The notes below the pieces were generated by a model that saw only the letters and a program-made list of their open reading frames with translations, was not told the DNA's origin and did not search any database. Below, piece after piece: positions 26,275 through 34,392 of a stretch of DNA of 64,000 nucleotides; the first letter of the stretch is position 1, and every line of letters begins with the position of its first letter. Both the position numbers and the translations under genes were made by a program. Source of the stretch: Reyranella sp. CPCC 100927 (lineage in GTDB: Bacteria; Pseudomonadota; Alphaproteobacteria; Reyranellales; Reyranellaceae). Location: the NCBI RefSeq assembly GCF_007859315.1, contig NZ_VOHA01000001.1, positions 496,001 through 560,000 of the forward strand, read 5' to 3'.

Positions 26275-27375
26275 TCAGCGGCCCCTCTGGTCGCGGTCCT
26301 GGCCCGCCTCGCGCGGATGCGCGTAGGGATGCCATTTGATCTCGGACGTAGTTTCGCTGGCCGCTTGCATCAGCGCCAGCCCCTGACGATAGGCGGCGAT
26401 CAACCGGTCCTCGGCGGCATAGTCGAACGGATCGCCCAGCGCCCGCTCGATATCGCCGCCGGGCGCTGGCGGATGATCGACATACCAGCGCACGGTCTGC
26501 GCCAACGCGGTGCGCACATCCAGCACGTCGCGATAGCCCAGCTCGGTTCGGATCCGGGTCAGGTCGAGCAGCTGGTGGCCCAGCGGCGAGAGCACCATCG
26601 CCTTGAGCGTGCCGGCGACGTCGTAGGGCACGGGGATGATCTCGACCTTGCGGTCCAGGGTGCCGGCGATCACCTCGACGATCTGTCCCAGGGTGAGCTG
26701 CTCGAGGTCGCCGCAATTGTAGACGCGACCGGCCGACACATCGGGCCTGTCGACCGACAGCAGCACGGCGTGGCCCAGATTGCCGGCCCAGCCGTGGGTC
26801 GACAGGCTGAGCCCATAGTGCGGCAGGATGATTTCGCGCCGTCCATCGAGCAGGCGGCGGATCACCGACCACTCGCGCGGCCGGATCTGGTAGGGGCCGT
26901 AGACGTAGGGATAGCGGAACACGGTGGCGGTCGGGTGGTGCGCCAGCACGGCCTGCTCGGTCTGCGCGATCAGCCAGGCGAAGCGCTGCTCGGTTTCGCT
27001 GGCGACGACGGGCGCGTCCTCGGGCACCGGGCTGCTCATCCCCGGCGGGTCGAGCGCATAGGGATCGACCCAGCCGCGGTAGGCGGCGTAGCCGCCGATG
27101 CCGATGAAGCGACCGGTGCGGCCTGCCAACGCGGCGGCCAGCAGGCGCACGCGGCCATAGGTGGCGATCACCAGGTCGAACGTGCGGCCGGCCAGCGCCT
27201 GATCGATGGTCTCGGCGAAATGCGGATCGCCGTGGATGTGCTCCACGTCGTCCGGGATCTCCGGGATCTCGTGCGTGCCGCGGTGGAAGATCGTGACCGT
27301 GTAGCCGCGCTCACGCAGGCCGTTCACGATGAACGGCCCGGTCGGTCCGGTGCCGCCGATGACCAGGGCGCGCAT
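26275..27375 (-). CDS. NAD-dependent epimerase/dehydratase family protein
   Basis: A 366-residue extended-SDR protein. The N-terminal Rossmann motif is MRALVIGGTGPTGPFIVNGLRERGY, followed by TIFHRGTHEIPEIPDDVEHIHGD. FIGIGGYAAYRGW and FRYPYVYGPYQIRPREW occupy the places of the active-site Ser/Thr and YxxxK regions. The tyrosine motif is not in the classical spacing, as in atypical extended SDRs. The C-terminal half holds TRIRTELGYRDVLDVRTALAQTVRWYVDHPP. It sits 3 nt downstream of the LLM gene and abuts the SnoaL gene. Its role in the catabolic route is unknown. Confidence 0.85.
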   Translation of the reverse strand: MRALVIGGTGPTGPFIVNGLRERGYTVTIFHRGTHEIPEIPDDVEHIHGDPHFAETIDQALAGRTFDLVIATYGRVRLLAAALAGRTGRFIGIGGYAAYRGWVDPYALDPPGMSSPVPEDAPVVASETEQRFAWLIAQTEQAVLAHHPTATVFRYPYVYGPYQIRPREWSVIRRLLDGRREIILPHYGLSLSTHGWAGNLGHAVLLSVDRPDVSAGRVYNCGDLEQLTLGQIVEVIAGTLDRKVEIIPVPYDVAGTLKAMVLSPLGHQLLDLTRIRTELGYRDVLDVRTALAQTVRWYVDHPPAPGGDIERALGDPFDYAAEDRLIAAYRQGLALMQAASETTSEIKWHPYAHPREAGQDRDQRGR

Positions 27376-27378
27376 GCC

Positions 27379-28479
27379 TCAGGCCACCGCGCGGCGCCGC
27401 TCGGCAGCCTTGTCCCAGCTCTTCAGGACCGGCAGCACTTCCTTGGCGAACAGGCGCAGCGACTGCTCGGCCTTGGCATAAGGGATGCCGCCGAAGCGGA
27501 ACGAGGTCGCCAGCTCGAACGAGCCCAGCAGCTTGCGGCGTGCTTCCAGGGTGGCCAGCACATCATCGGGCGTGCCCCAGGCGGAGGCCTGCATGAAGCC
27601 CTTCAGGAAGCCGCTTTCGCCGATGCGGCGCAGCACCTCGGCGGCCTGCGCGTAGGCACCGTAGCCCTTGGTGGTGGCGAAGTGGCTGCCCATCACCTCG
27701 TAGTGCTCCAGCACGCTCTCGAGGTACGTCGCCATGTGCTGGGTGGCGAGGTCTTTGGCTTCGTCGTGCGTGGGCAGGCAGACGCAGTAGTCGCAGGTGA
27801 GCGGCGGTGGCGCGGCAACACCATGCAGCTCCTTGTACCGCGTGCGATGCTTCTCGATCGACGGCAGGCGGTGGTCCCACGAGCGGTCGGCGAACATCAC
27901 CATGGTCGCCTTGATCTGCGCCGCCGATTCGATGGAGTCGTCGCTGGAGGCGACGGCGTAGAGACGGTCGGCGAAGCTGCGCTCCGGCTTCGGGCGGATC
28001 GGAATGCGCGGCTGCGGATAGAACTTGCCGTTGCCCTCGATATAGCCCGTGCGCAAGGCGTCGAGGATCATGGCGGCCGCCTCGTCGAAACGTTCGCGCG
28101 ATTCGTCCATGGCGATGCCGCGGAAGGCGGCGAACTCGCGGCGCGACAGGCCGCGGCCGATGCCGAAGCGCAGGCGGCCGCCGGCGAGATGATCCAGCAT
28201 CGCGATCTTTTCGGCGACCCGCAGCGGCTCGTTCCACGGCAGGATCACGGCCGCCGTGCCGACGTCGGCGTTCTTGATGACACCCGTCACGTACGACAGC
28301 AGCTGCGTGTTGTCGGGACAGAACGAGTAGTCGAAGAAATGATGCTCGACCGACCAGACGACGTCGAAGCCCAGCTCGTCCGCCAGCCGCGCCAGGCGCA
28401 GCTCCTCGTCGACCACCTGGCTGTCCTTGATATCGGGCCAGCCGTGGCTGGCGAATACCATCTGAATGCCGACGTCCAT
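27379..28479 (-). CDS. LLM class flavin-dependent oxidoreductase
   Basis: A 366-residue bacterial luciferase-like TIM-barrel protein. It shows LARLADELGFDVVWSVEHHFFDY, VGTAAVILPWNEPLRVAEKIAMLDHLAGGRLRFGIGRG (the FMN phosphate region) and SRREFAAFRGIAMDESRERFDEAAAMI, all standard for the family. Members use reduced FMN, or F420, for monooxygenation. No flavin reductase gene is visible nearby, although the nitroreductase in the same cluster might supply FMNH2. ATG 28479 has AGGAGAGG upstream. It is the first gene of a three-gene operon and is divergent from the Rieske oxygenase, with a palindrome in between. Confidence 0.92.
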   Translation of the reverse strand: MDVGIQMVFASHGWPDIKDSQVVDEELRLARLADELGFDVVWSVEHHFFDYSFCPDNTQLLSYVTGVIKNADVGTAAVILPWNEPLRVAEKIAMLDHLAGGRLRFGIGRGLSRREFAAFRGIAMDESRERFDEAAAMILDALRTGYIEGNGKFYPQPRIPIRPKPERSFADRLYAVASSDDSIESAAQIKATMVMFADRSWDHRLPSIEKHRTRYKELHGVAAPPPLTCDYCVCLPTHDEAKDLATQHMATYLESVLEHYEVMGSHFATTKGYGAYAQAAEVLRRIGESGFLKGFMQASAWGTPDDVLATLEARRKLLGSFELATSFRFGGIPYAKAEQSLRLFAKEVLPVLKSWDKAAERRRAVA

Positions 28480-28516
28480 GGCGCGTCCTCTCCTGTGTCT
28501 CTGATGATAGAGGTAT

Positions 28517-28522
28517 TATAAT
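28517..28522 (+). promoter_or_regulatory. Candidate -10 box TATAAT
   Basis: A perfect TATAAT in the divergent region, 84 nt before the ring-hydroxylase start, with its last two bases inside the 18-bp palindrome. The matching -35 is weak. A repressor on the palindrome would cover this box. Confidence 0.5.
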
Positions 28523-28538
28523 CTAAATTAAATTAGAA
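28521..28538. promoter_or_regulatory. Predicted operator, copy 1 (18-bp palindrome)
   Basis: ATCTAAATTAAATTAGAA, with inner CTAA-N6-TTAG arms. It aligns at 14 of 18 positions to each of the sites at 34242 and 34313. It lies 41 nt from the LLM start and 67 nt from the oxygenase start. Its size and symmetry suit a TetR dimer; the binding protein is inferred. Confidence 0.65.
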
Positions 28539-28605
28539 TATCAAACGATTTGTCATGGCCGGACAATGGGATTTCAATGGCGTCAAGGCACAGGAGGAAA
28601 CCGCC

Positions 28606-29883
28606 ATGGACAAGCGATATGCCGCGCTGATCCAGGATGATCGCGTGCACGGCAGCCTGTACACCGATGCCGACGTGTTCGCCGACGAGATGGACCGCAT
28701 CTTCCGCCGCGGCTGGGTCTTCGTCGGGCATGACTCGGAAATTCCCAAGCCCGGCGACTGGGTGACGCGCCAGGTCGGGCGCGAGCCGGTGATCATGGTG
28801 CGCGACCGCGAAGAGACCATACGGGTGCTGGCCAACCGCTGTGCGCACCGCGGCAACCGGCTGTGCTGGCGCGAGGCGGGCCACGGCAATGCGTTCCAGT
28901 GCATCTACCACGGCTGGACGTTCGGGCTGGACGGCAGCCTGCGCGCCGTGTCGCACAAAGCCGGTTTCGAACGCGACCGCGCCGAGATGCCATTGGACCG
29001 CGCCGGGCAGGTCGACCGCTATCGCGGCTTCGTGTTCGCCAACATGTCGGGCGATGCCGGACCGCTGGGCGATCATCTCGCCGCCGGCGGCCAGGATCTG
29101 ATCGACCGCCTGTGCGATCTGTCGCCGACCGGCAACATCCGCCTCAGCGCCGGCTGGATCGGCCACCGCGTCGAATCGAACTGGAAGATGTGGCCCGAGA
29201 GCGACAGCGACGGCTATCACCTCGATTTCGTGCACGCCTCCATGCTGCGGGCCCAGCCCGACAACTACTACCACGACACGGTGATCGGCGGTGAGCAGGC
29301 CAACGTCTCGCGCGCCGTCGATCACGGTGGCGGCCATGTCGAGCTCGACCTGCGGCCCAGCTACGCGCGCGAACTGGCATGGCTGGGCGTCGGCCGTGAC
29401 AGGGTCGGCGCCTACTGTGACGCGATGGTGGCTCGGTACGGTCAGGAGCGCGCCGACCGCCTGCTGTGGGACGGCCCGCCGCACGGCTTCATCTTCCCCA
29501 ACCTGTTCCTGGGCGAGGTGAACGTGGCGCGCATCGATCCCGTCGATGTCGGATCCATGGTGCATGCCCACACGGTGATCCAGCTCGAGGGCGTGGACGA
29601 TGCCCTGAACCGCCGTCTGCTGCGCCAGTCCGAGGCGGCGCTGGGTCCGGCCAGCTTCATCGTGCCTGACGACGCCATCATTGCCGAGCGCATGCAGCTG
29701 GGGTTCCAGGGATTGCGGCCGCCGTCGAACGGCGATGCGCGGCGCGGCTGGATCGATCTCAGCCGCGGGCTGTCGCGCGAGCAGCGCCAGGCCGACGGCA
29801 CGCGCACCGGCCATGTCAGCGACGAGGTGACCAACCGGGCGTTCTGGCAGCACTACCGCCACGTGATGGAGCGCCGGGCATGA
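28606..29883 (+). CDS. Aromatic ring-hydroxylating dioxygenase, alpha subunit
   Basis: A 425-residue Rieske oxygenase large subunit. ATG 28606 has an ideal AGGAGGAAA ribosome site. The Rieske [2Fe-2S] ligands are C79, H81, C99 and H102 (NRCAHRGNRLCW...FQCIYHGWTF). The catalytic mononuclear iron site is H205 and H210 in SDSDGYHLDFVH, with the bridging Asp in the same segment. It should hydroxylate an aromatic or other cyclic substrate using electrons from a ferredoxin/reductase, and neither of those genes lies in this window. It overlaps the beta-subunit gene by 4 nt and starts next to operator copy 1. The substrate cannot be read. Confidence 0.93.
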   Translation: MDKRYAALIQDDRVHGSLYTDADVFADEMDRIFRRGWVFVGHDSEIPKPGDWVTRQVGREPVIMVRDREETIRVLANRCAHRGNRLCWREAGHGNAFQCIYHGWTFGLDGSLRAVSHKAGFERDRAEMPLDRAGQVDRYRGFVFANMSGDAGPLGDHLAAGGQDLIDRLCDLSPTGNIRLSAGWIGHRVESNWKMWPESDSDGYHLDFVHASMLRAQPDNYYHDTVIGGEQANVSRAVDHGGGHVELDLRPSYARELAWLGVGRDRVGAYCDAMVARYGQERADRLLWDGPPHGFIFPNLFLGEVNVARIDPVDVGSMVHAHTVIQLEGVDDALNRRLLRQSEAALGPASFIVPDDAIIAERMQLGFQGLRPPSNGDARRGWIDLSRGLSREQRQADGTRTGHVSDEVTNRAFWQHYRHVMERRA

Positions 29884-30386
29884 ACGTCGCTGACGTACCC
29901 GAGCCTCTGCGCCGCGAGATCGAGGCGTTCCTTTATCTCGAGGCGCGCCTGGCCGATGAGTCGCGCTACGCCGAATGGGAAGCGCTGGTCACCGACGACA
30001 TGCACTATTGGGTGCCCAAGGGCGCCGCCGACTACGACCCGGCCGATCGGCTGTCTTACATCAACGACAATCGGGCGCGGCTCGCCACGCGCATCCGCCA
30101 GCTTGCGACCGGCCTGCGGCACGCCCAGACACCGCCCTCGCCGATGCGCCGCATCGTCTCCAACATCGAAGTGCTGGCTGCCGATGACATTGCCGGCACG
30201 TACACCGTGGCATCGAACTTCGTGCTTTACGAACTCGCCGTGCAGTCCGGTGCCACGCTGCGCATCTGGCCCGGCCGCGTCACCCACCGGTTGCGCCGTG
30301 TCGATGGCGCACTGCGCATGTCGCAGAAGATCGTCGAACTGGTGACGGCAAGTGTCGCCCAGCCGAACCTGGCATTCTTGATCTGA
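29880..30386 (+). CDS. Aromatic ring-hydroxylating dioxygenase, beta subunit
   Basis: A 168-residue NTF2-fold small subunit. It begins VPEPLRREIEAFLYLEARLADESRYAEWEALVTDDMHYWVPKGAADYDPADRLSYINDNRARLATRI, the classic start of these beta subunits. RRIVSNIEVLAADDIAGTYTVASNFVLYELAV and RLRRVDGALRMSQKIVELV complete the fold. It assembles with the alpha subunit, typically as alpha3beta3, in the cytoplasm. The start overlaps the alpha stop (ATGA), so synthesis is coupled. A hairpin repeat fills the 81-nt gap to the convergent gene. Confidence 0.93.
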   Translation: MNVADVPEPLRREIEAFLYLEARLADESRYAEWEALVTDDMHYWVPKGAADYDPADRLSYINDNRARLATRIRQLATGLRHAQTPPSPMRRIVSNIEVLAADDIAGTYTVASNFVLYELAVQSGATLRIWPGRVTHRLRRVDGALRMSQKIVELVTASVAQPNLAFLI

Positions 30387-30465
30387 CCTGGGAGCGCGGG
30401 CGTCTCGCCCGCATCAAGCGTTGCTTCCGCCCAACAAGAGCGGGCCGGAGGCCCGCGCTCCCAGG
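30387..30465. repeat. Second dispersed hairpin family, full copy
   Basis: The arms CCTGGGAGCGCGGGCGTC and GCCCGCGCTCCCAGG pair in inverted orientation around a loop with a further GCCCGC/GCGGGC step. The element fills the gap between two convergent oxygenase genes and could terminate both. Another full copy is at 44757-44814 and a solo arm at 31664. Confidence 0.8.
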
Positions 30466-30467
30466 AT

Positions 30468-31619
30468 CTATCTGACGCTTTCCGCCACCGCCGCGTTGAT
30501 GGCCGTGTGCAGATGCACCAGTGCTGGCTCGATGCGGCCGTAGACGAGTTCGGGCAGGGCACCGGACTCCAGGTTCTTCTGGATGCGCACCATCTGCTGG
30601 AAGTCTTCGGTCTCGGTCACTTTCAGCAGAATGTCGAGATTCTTGGTCCAGTGGTTCAGCGCCGCGGCGTCCTTCGGCGGTTCCGGCGCGAAGATGCTGG
30701 TGGCGACCTCCACCGTGTTGACGTCGATGGGCGTCAGGCGCCACAGCTCGATGTGGTCGAGCTGGTAGACCAAGAGCGCATTGGGCACCAGGAAGTACTG
30801 CGTCGTCGAATAGGGCAGCAGTTTCCATTCGCTGCGCGGCTTGTCCTTGATCTGCTCGACGACGCTCTTGCGCAGCCCGATGGTGCGCGAATGGGGACCG
30901 AAGGCATCGAAGATCAGGTCGCACAGGAAGTAGGGTGCGATCGTGGCCTTGTGCAGGAACCGGATGTGATAGGCCTCGGTGAAGGTATCGAGGACCATCT
31001 TCCAGTTCATTTTCCAGCTGTTGGTGCGCGTTTCGACGTGCACGTAGTCAGCCAGTCCATAGTCGGCCAGGTCATCGCCCAGGCCGCACAGCAGCGTATC
31101 GACGTCGAACGGCTCCGTGCTGGTGGGGTGAACGAAGATCAGGCCGTGCTTCTCCGCCACAGCCCGCTGGTGCAGATCGCAGTTGACGGTAACGTCGTCG
31201 AAACCCTGCGCCGCCGCCGGACGGTGCACCAACTGACCGTCGGTGTTGTAGGTCCACGCATGATACGGGCAGACGATGCGCCGCAGGCCGCCGGTGCCGC
31301 GCCCCTCCAGCAAGGTCGCGCCGCGATGGCGGCAAACGTTGACCATCGCCCGCAGGCTGCCGTCGGTCTGGCGCACGACAACGATCGGCACGCCGCCCAG
31401 GTTGGCGGTGAGATAGGCACCCGGCGTGGTGCATTCGCCGCTCAGGCCGACCAGTTGCGGTCGGTCGCGGAACAGCACCTGTTTCTCGCGCGCGAAGCGG
31501 GCAGGATCGGTGTAGGCCGACGCCGGGTTGCGCATGCTGGTGGGTCCGTAGGTCCACGGCAGATTGGGATCGACGCCCACCAGCCGGTCCAGCAATTCGA
31601 TCTGTCGTTCGTGGCGCAT
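30468..31619 (-). CDS. Rieske non-haem iron oxygenase, alpha subunit (second)
   Basis: A 383-residue Rieske oxygenase. Rieske ligands are C96, H98, C117 and H120 (VNVCRHRGATLLEG...RIVCPYHAWTYN). The catalytic iron motif is NWKMVLDTFTEAYHIRFLH with the HxxxxH pair. The C-terminal half has the vanillate/terephthalate-type length but no convincing subgroup signature. No beta-subunit gene follows, so it may work as a homotrimer. It is the third gene of an operon led by the acyl-CoA ligase, downstream of the SDR. It is different enough from the first oxygenase to act on another intermediate. Confidence 0.92.
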   Translation of the reverse strand: MRHERQIELLDRLVGVDPNLPWTYGPTSMRNPASAYTDPARFAREKQVLFRDRPQLVGLSGECTTPGAYLTANLGGVPIVVVRQTDGSLRAMVNVCRHRGATLLEGRGTGGLRRIVCPYHAWTYNTDGQLVHRPAAAQGFDDVTVNCDLHQRAVAEKHGLIFVHPTSTEPFDVDTLLCGLGDDLADYGLADYVHVETRTNSWKMNWKMVLDTFTEAYHIRFLHKATIAPYFLCDLIFDAFGPHSRTIGLRKSVVEQIKDKPRSEWKLLPYSTTQYFLVPNALLVYQLDHIELWRLTPIDVNTVEVATSIFAPEPPKDAAALNHWTKNLDILLKVTETEDFQQMVRIQKNLESGALPELVYGRIEPALVHLHTAINAAVAESVR

Positions 31620-31663
31620 GGCCTGACTCCTGAAGCGGATGTCGTTACAACGGAATCATGCTT

Positions 31664-31684
31664 CTGGGAGCGCGGACGTCCCAG
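31664..31684 (+). repeat. Solo arm of second hairpin family
   Basis: CTGGGAGCGCGGACGTCCCAGG-like arm lying in the 88-nt gap between the SDR stop and the Rieske start. A small GAGCG/CGCTC hairpin follows at about 31693-31707. Confidence 0.55.
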
Positions 31685-31707
31685 GTCCCGATTGAGCGCA
31701 ATTCGCT

Positions 31708-32493
31708 CTAGCGGGGCATGACGAAGCCGCCGGACACGCTCATCACCTGTCCGGTGAGCTGGCGGGCGCGGTCGGACGCGAGGAACAACACCGACCAGGC
31801 AATGTCGACCGCTTCCGAGCGACGGCGCAGCGGCATGCGCGACTCGATGTTCTGGACTTCCTTCGGCCCCATGCCGATGTCGATGCTCCACAGGCTGCCG
31901 TCGCCGACGGCGTCGGGCGCGGGGACGACCAGGCCCGGCGCCACGGTATTGGCCCGGATACCGTAGCGGCCATACTCCAGAGCAACGGTCCGTGTGAAGG
32001 CGAGCACGCCGGCTTTCATGGCGCCGTAGTCGGCCATGCGGAATTCGCCGAAGCCCGCGTCGCTGGCGATCGACACGATGGCGCCGCCGCGCCGATCCAC
32101 CATGCCCGGCAGCACGGCGCGCGTCACGTTCAGCGTCGAGAACAGGTTGAGCTGGAATGCCTTCTGCCAGCGCTCCGGTGGCAGGTTGAGAAAGAACTCG
32201 GCCTTGCCGTTCCAGCCGACGTTGTTGACCAGCACGTCGACGGCACCCTGGTCGCGCTCGACGGCCGCAATGGTCGCCGCCGTGGCGTCGACGTCGGTGA
32301 CGTCGAGGTCGTAACCCGAGGCATGACCGCCGGCACCCTTGATCTCTTCCACCGTCTTGCGGGTCTGCGCCGCGTCACGATCGAGGATCGCGACACGAGC
32401 GCCTTCGCGTGCGAATTCCTGCGAAATCGCGCGCCCGATGTTCGATGCGCCGCCGGTGACGACGACAGTTTTGCCGGTCAGGCCGAGATCCAC
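31708..32493 (-). CDS. SDR family oxidoreductase
   Basis: A 261-residue classical short-chain dehydrogenase. The cofactor motif is VVVTGGASNIGRAIS (residues 10-24), with Asp39 in ILDRD indicating NAD preference. NNVGW (residues 90-94) is the NNAG equivalent. Catalytic Ser144, Tyr156 and Lys160 are present (SIASDAGFGEFRMADYGAMK). It probably oxidises a hydroxyl or dihydrodiol intermediate. It is 25 nt downstream of the acyl-CoA ligase and in the same operon as the second Rieske oxygenase. Confidence 0.92.
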   Translation of the reverse strand: MDLGLTGKTVVVTGGASNIGRAISQEFAREGARVAILDRDAAQTRKTVEEIKGAGGHASGYDLDVTDVDATAATIAAVERDQGAVDVLVNNVGWNGKAEFFLNLPPERWQKAFQLNLFSTLNVTRAVLPGMVDRRGGAIVSIASDAGFGEFRMADYGAMKAGVLAFTRTVALEYGRYGIRANTVAPGLVVPAPDAVGDGSLWSIDIGMGPKEVQNIESRMPLRRRSEAVDIAWSVLFLASDRARQLTGQVMSVSGGFVMPR

Positions 32494-32518
32494 GATGGCT
32501 CTCCCTTGGTTCGAGTGT

Positions 32519-34213
32519 CTACGCCAGCTGCAGGCGCTGTCGCGCCATGTCGACCAGGCGGAACTTCTGCACCTTGCCGGTCGCCGTGGTCGGCAGCTCT
32601 GCTGCGTCGAGGAACAGCACGTGCTTGGGAACCTTGAAGCGCGCCAGCCGCTGGCGGGCGAGCTCGATCAGCTCCTCCGCCGAGACGCTGGCGCCGGGTG
32701 ACAGCACGATCCAGGCACAGCCCATCTCGCCCCAGCGATCATCCGGCACGCCCACGGCGTAGGTCTGTGCGACGGCCGGATGACTGGACAGCAGCTCCTC
32801 GACCTCCTTGGGCGAGACCAGCTCGCCGCCGGACTTGTAGAGCTCCTTCGAGCGGCCGGTGAGCTCGATATAGCCGTCCGGCCGTACGCGGCCGAGGTCG
32901 CCGGAGCGCAGCCAGCCGCCGGGCAGAAACAGGGCTGCCGTCTCGGCCGGTTTGGCGAAATAGCCTGATGTCGACGTCGGGCCGCGCGAGCACAGCTCGC
33001 CGACGCTGCCCGGCGGCAGATCCTCGCCGGTGAGGGGATCGACCGTCTTGTACTCGGCGAGGATCCCGCCGTGCTCGGCCATGCCGGCAGCGCCGGCATC
33101 CATCAGCCGTCCCACGGTCTGGGCCACGATCGACAGATCGTCGTTCGGCGCCGTCAGTGTCGTGGCCGCGCCGACTTCGGTCATGCCGTAACCGGTGAAG
33201 ACTTCCTGGATACCCAGCCGGTCCTTGAGCTGCTGCCAGATGCGGACCGGCGTGGGCGCGGCGGCGGACAGCACGGCCTGCAGGGACGACAGGTCAAAGC
33301 GGGCGATGTCGGGGTGTTCGACCAGCGCGACGCTCATCGTCGGCACCGCCATCAGATAGGTGGCGCGATGACGTTCGATGCCGGCGAGCGTAGCAGTCGC
33401 ATCGAAGATCAGCTGCGGAATGATGGCGCCGCCGACGAACATCGCCGCCAGCAGACCTTCGACCAACGCGAAGGCATGATACAGCGGCAGCGAGAAAAGC
33501 GTGCGCCGTCCGTCCTCGAATGCCTGGTGATAGGCGCCGGCATAGGCCGAGCGCGCCAGGTTGTCGTGGGTCTGGATCACGCCCTTGGGCAGCCCCGTCG
33601 TGCCGGACGTGTACATCACCACGGCGGGATCGAGCGCGCCGGTCGGATTGGCTGCCAGCGGCACGGTGTCGGTGGTGCCGCGCGCCTGGAGTGCTTCGAG
33701 CGATCGAGGGCTGGCGTTGTCGCCACCGTGCACGATGATGGAGCGCAGATGGGGAAAGGCCGTTTGCGCGCCGGTACGCCAGCCCGGCGCGACCTCGTCG
33801 AACGCGGCGAGGTAGTCGAGGCCGCGGAACGAGGCCATGGTGATGACCACGCGGCATTCGGACTGGCCGACGACGTAGGCCAGCTCGCGTGCCTTGAAGA
33901 GGAAGTTCACGGGAATGGCAGCTGCGCCCAGGTGCCAGATGGCGAACACCAGCGGCACGAAATCGGCGTGGTTGGCCATGACCAGTGCGACCCGATCGCC
34001 GGCGCGCACACCCTCGCCGCGCAAGCCGCGGGCCAGCACGTCGGCGCGCGCGGCGACGTCGCGATAGGTCAGCGTGGCGTCGTCCGTCAGGACCATCGGC
34101 CGGTCAGGATGACGTGCCGCAGCGTCTGACAGAATGGTGTCCAATGTGGCCGGCTGCCAGGTCGGATAGCGTGCCGCCAGCGCTGCGCGCCTCTGCGCCA
34201 TCGGTTCGAGCAA
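32519..34213 (-). CDS. AMP-dependent acyl-CoA synthetase/ligase
   Basis: A 564-residue ANL-superfamily adenylating enzyme that makes acyl-AMP and then acyl-CoA. The P-loop-like motif is VVMYTSGTTGLPKGVIQTH. VFTGYGMTEVGAATTL is the A5 region, GDLGRVRPDGYIELTGRSKELYKSGGELVSPKEVEELL the A7-A8 hinge, and LPTTATGKVQKFRL carries the catalytic Lys. The start is read as TTG 34213 because GGAGG lies 6 nt upstream; the next ATG (34201) is 18 nt from it, which is poorly spaced. Its operator (34242) is 29 nt upstream. The substrate is probably a carboxylic acid from the same pathway. Confidence 0.92.
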   Translation of the reverse strand: MLEPMAQRRAALAARYPTWQPATLDTILSDAAARHPDRPMVLTDDATLTYRDVAARADVLARGLRGEGVRAGDRVALVMANHADFVPLVFAIWHLGAAAIPVNFLFKARELAYVVGQSECRVVITMASFRGLDYLAAFDEVAPGWRTGAQTAFPHLRSIIVHGGDNASPRSLEALQARGTTDTVPLAANPTGALDPAVVMYTSGTTGLPKGVIQTHDNLARSAYAGAYHQAFEDGRRTLFSLPLYHAFALVEGLLAAMFVGGAIIPQLIFDATATLAGIERHRATYLMAVPTMSVALVEHPDIARFDLSSLQAVLSAAAPTPVRIWQQLKDRLGIQEVFTGYGMTEVGAATTLTAPNDDLSIVAQTVGRLMDAGAAGMAEHGGILAEYKTVDPLTGEDLPPGSVGELCSRGPTSTSGYFAKPAETAALFLPGGWLRSGDLGRVRPDGYIELTGRSKELYKSGGELVSPKEVEELLSSHPAVAQTYAVGVPDDRWGEMGCAWIVLSPGASVSAEELIELARQRLARFKVPKHVLFLDAAELPTTATGKVQKFRLVDMARQRLQLA

Positions 34214-34241
34214 AACCTTCCTCCCGTCGATATTGGCAATA

Positions 34242-34259
34242 TTCTATTTCAAATTAGAA
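34242..34259. promoter_or_regulatory. Predicted operator, copy 2
   Basis: TTCTATTTCAAATTAGAA, an imperfect palindrome with TTCTA/TAGAA arms. It matches copy 1 at 14 of 18 positions with the same arm spacing. It precedes the acyl-CoA ligase gene on the minus strand. Confidence 0.65.
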
Positions 34260-34312
34260 AAATGACGCAAGCATTTATTGCCCGACCGAAGCGCGAAAAT
34301 CGGTCAGAATGT

Positions 34313-34330
34313 TCCTAAAGTGAATTAGAA
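34313..34330. promoter_or_regulatory. Predicted operator, copy 3
   Basis: TCCTAAAGTGAATTAGAA, with CTAA-N6-TTAG arms, matches copy 1 at 14 of 18 positions. It lies 63 nt before the plus-strand SDR gene. Together with copy 2 it gives each arm of the divergent region its own site. Confidence 0.6.
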
Positions 34331-34392
34331 ATTATGTTGACGCAATGTCGATCTGCCGGGCAGATAGACTTGCACGCATCGCAGGGAACGAC

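Noticed and set aside
25909-28521. An 870-codon open frame on the plus strand opposite the epimerase and LLM genes
   Set aside because: It is antisense to three well-supported genes, has no recognisable domain and is rich in His/Arg/Gln runs, as expected from GC-skewed shadow frames.
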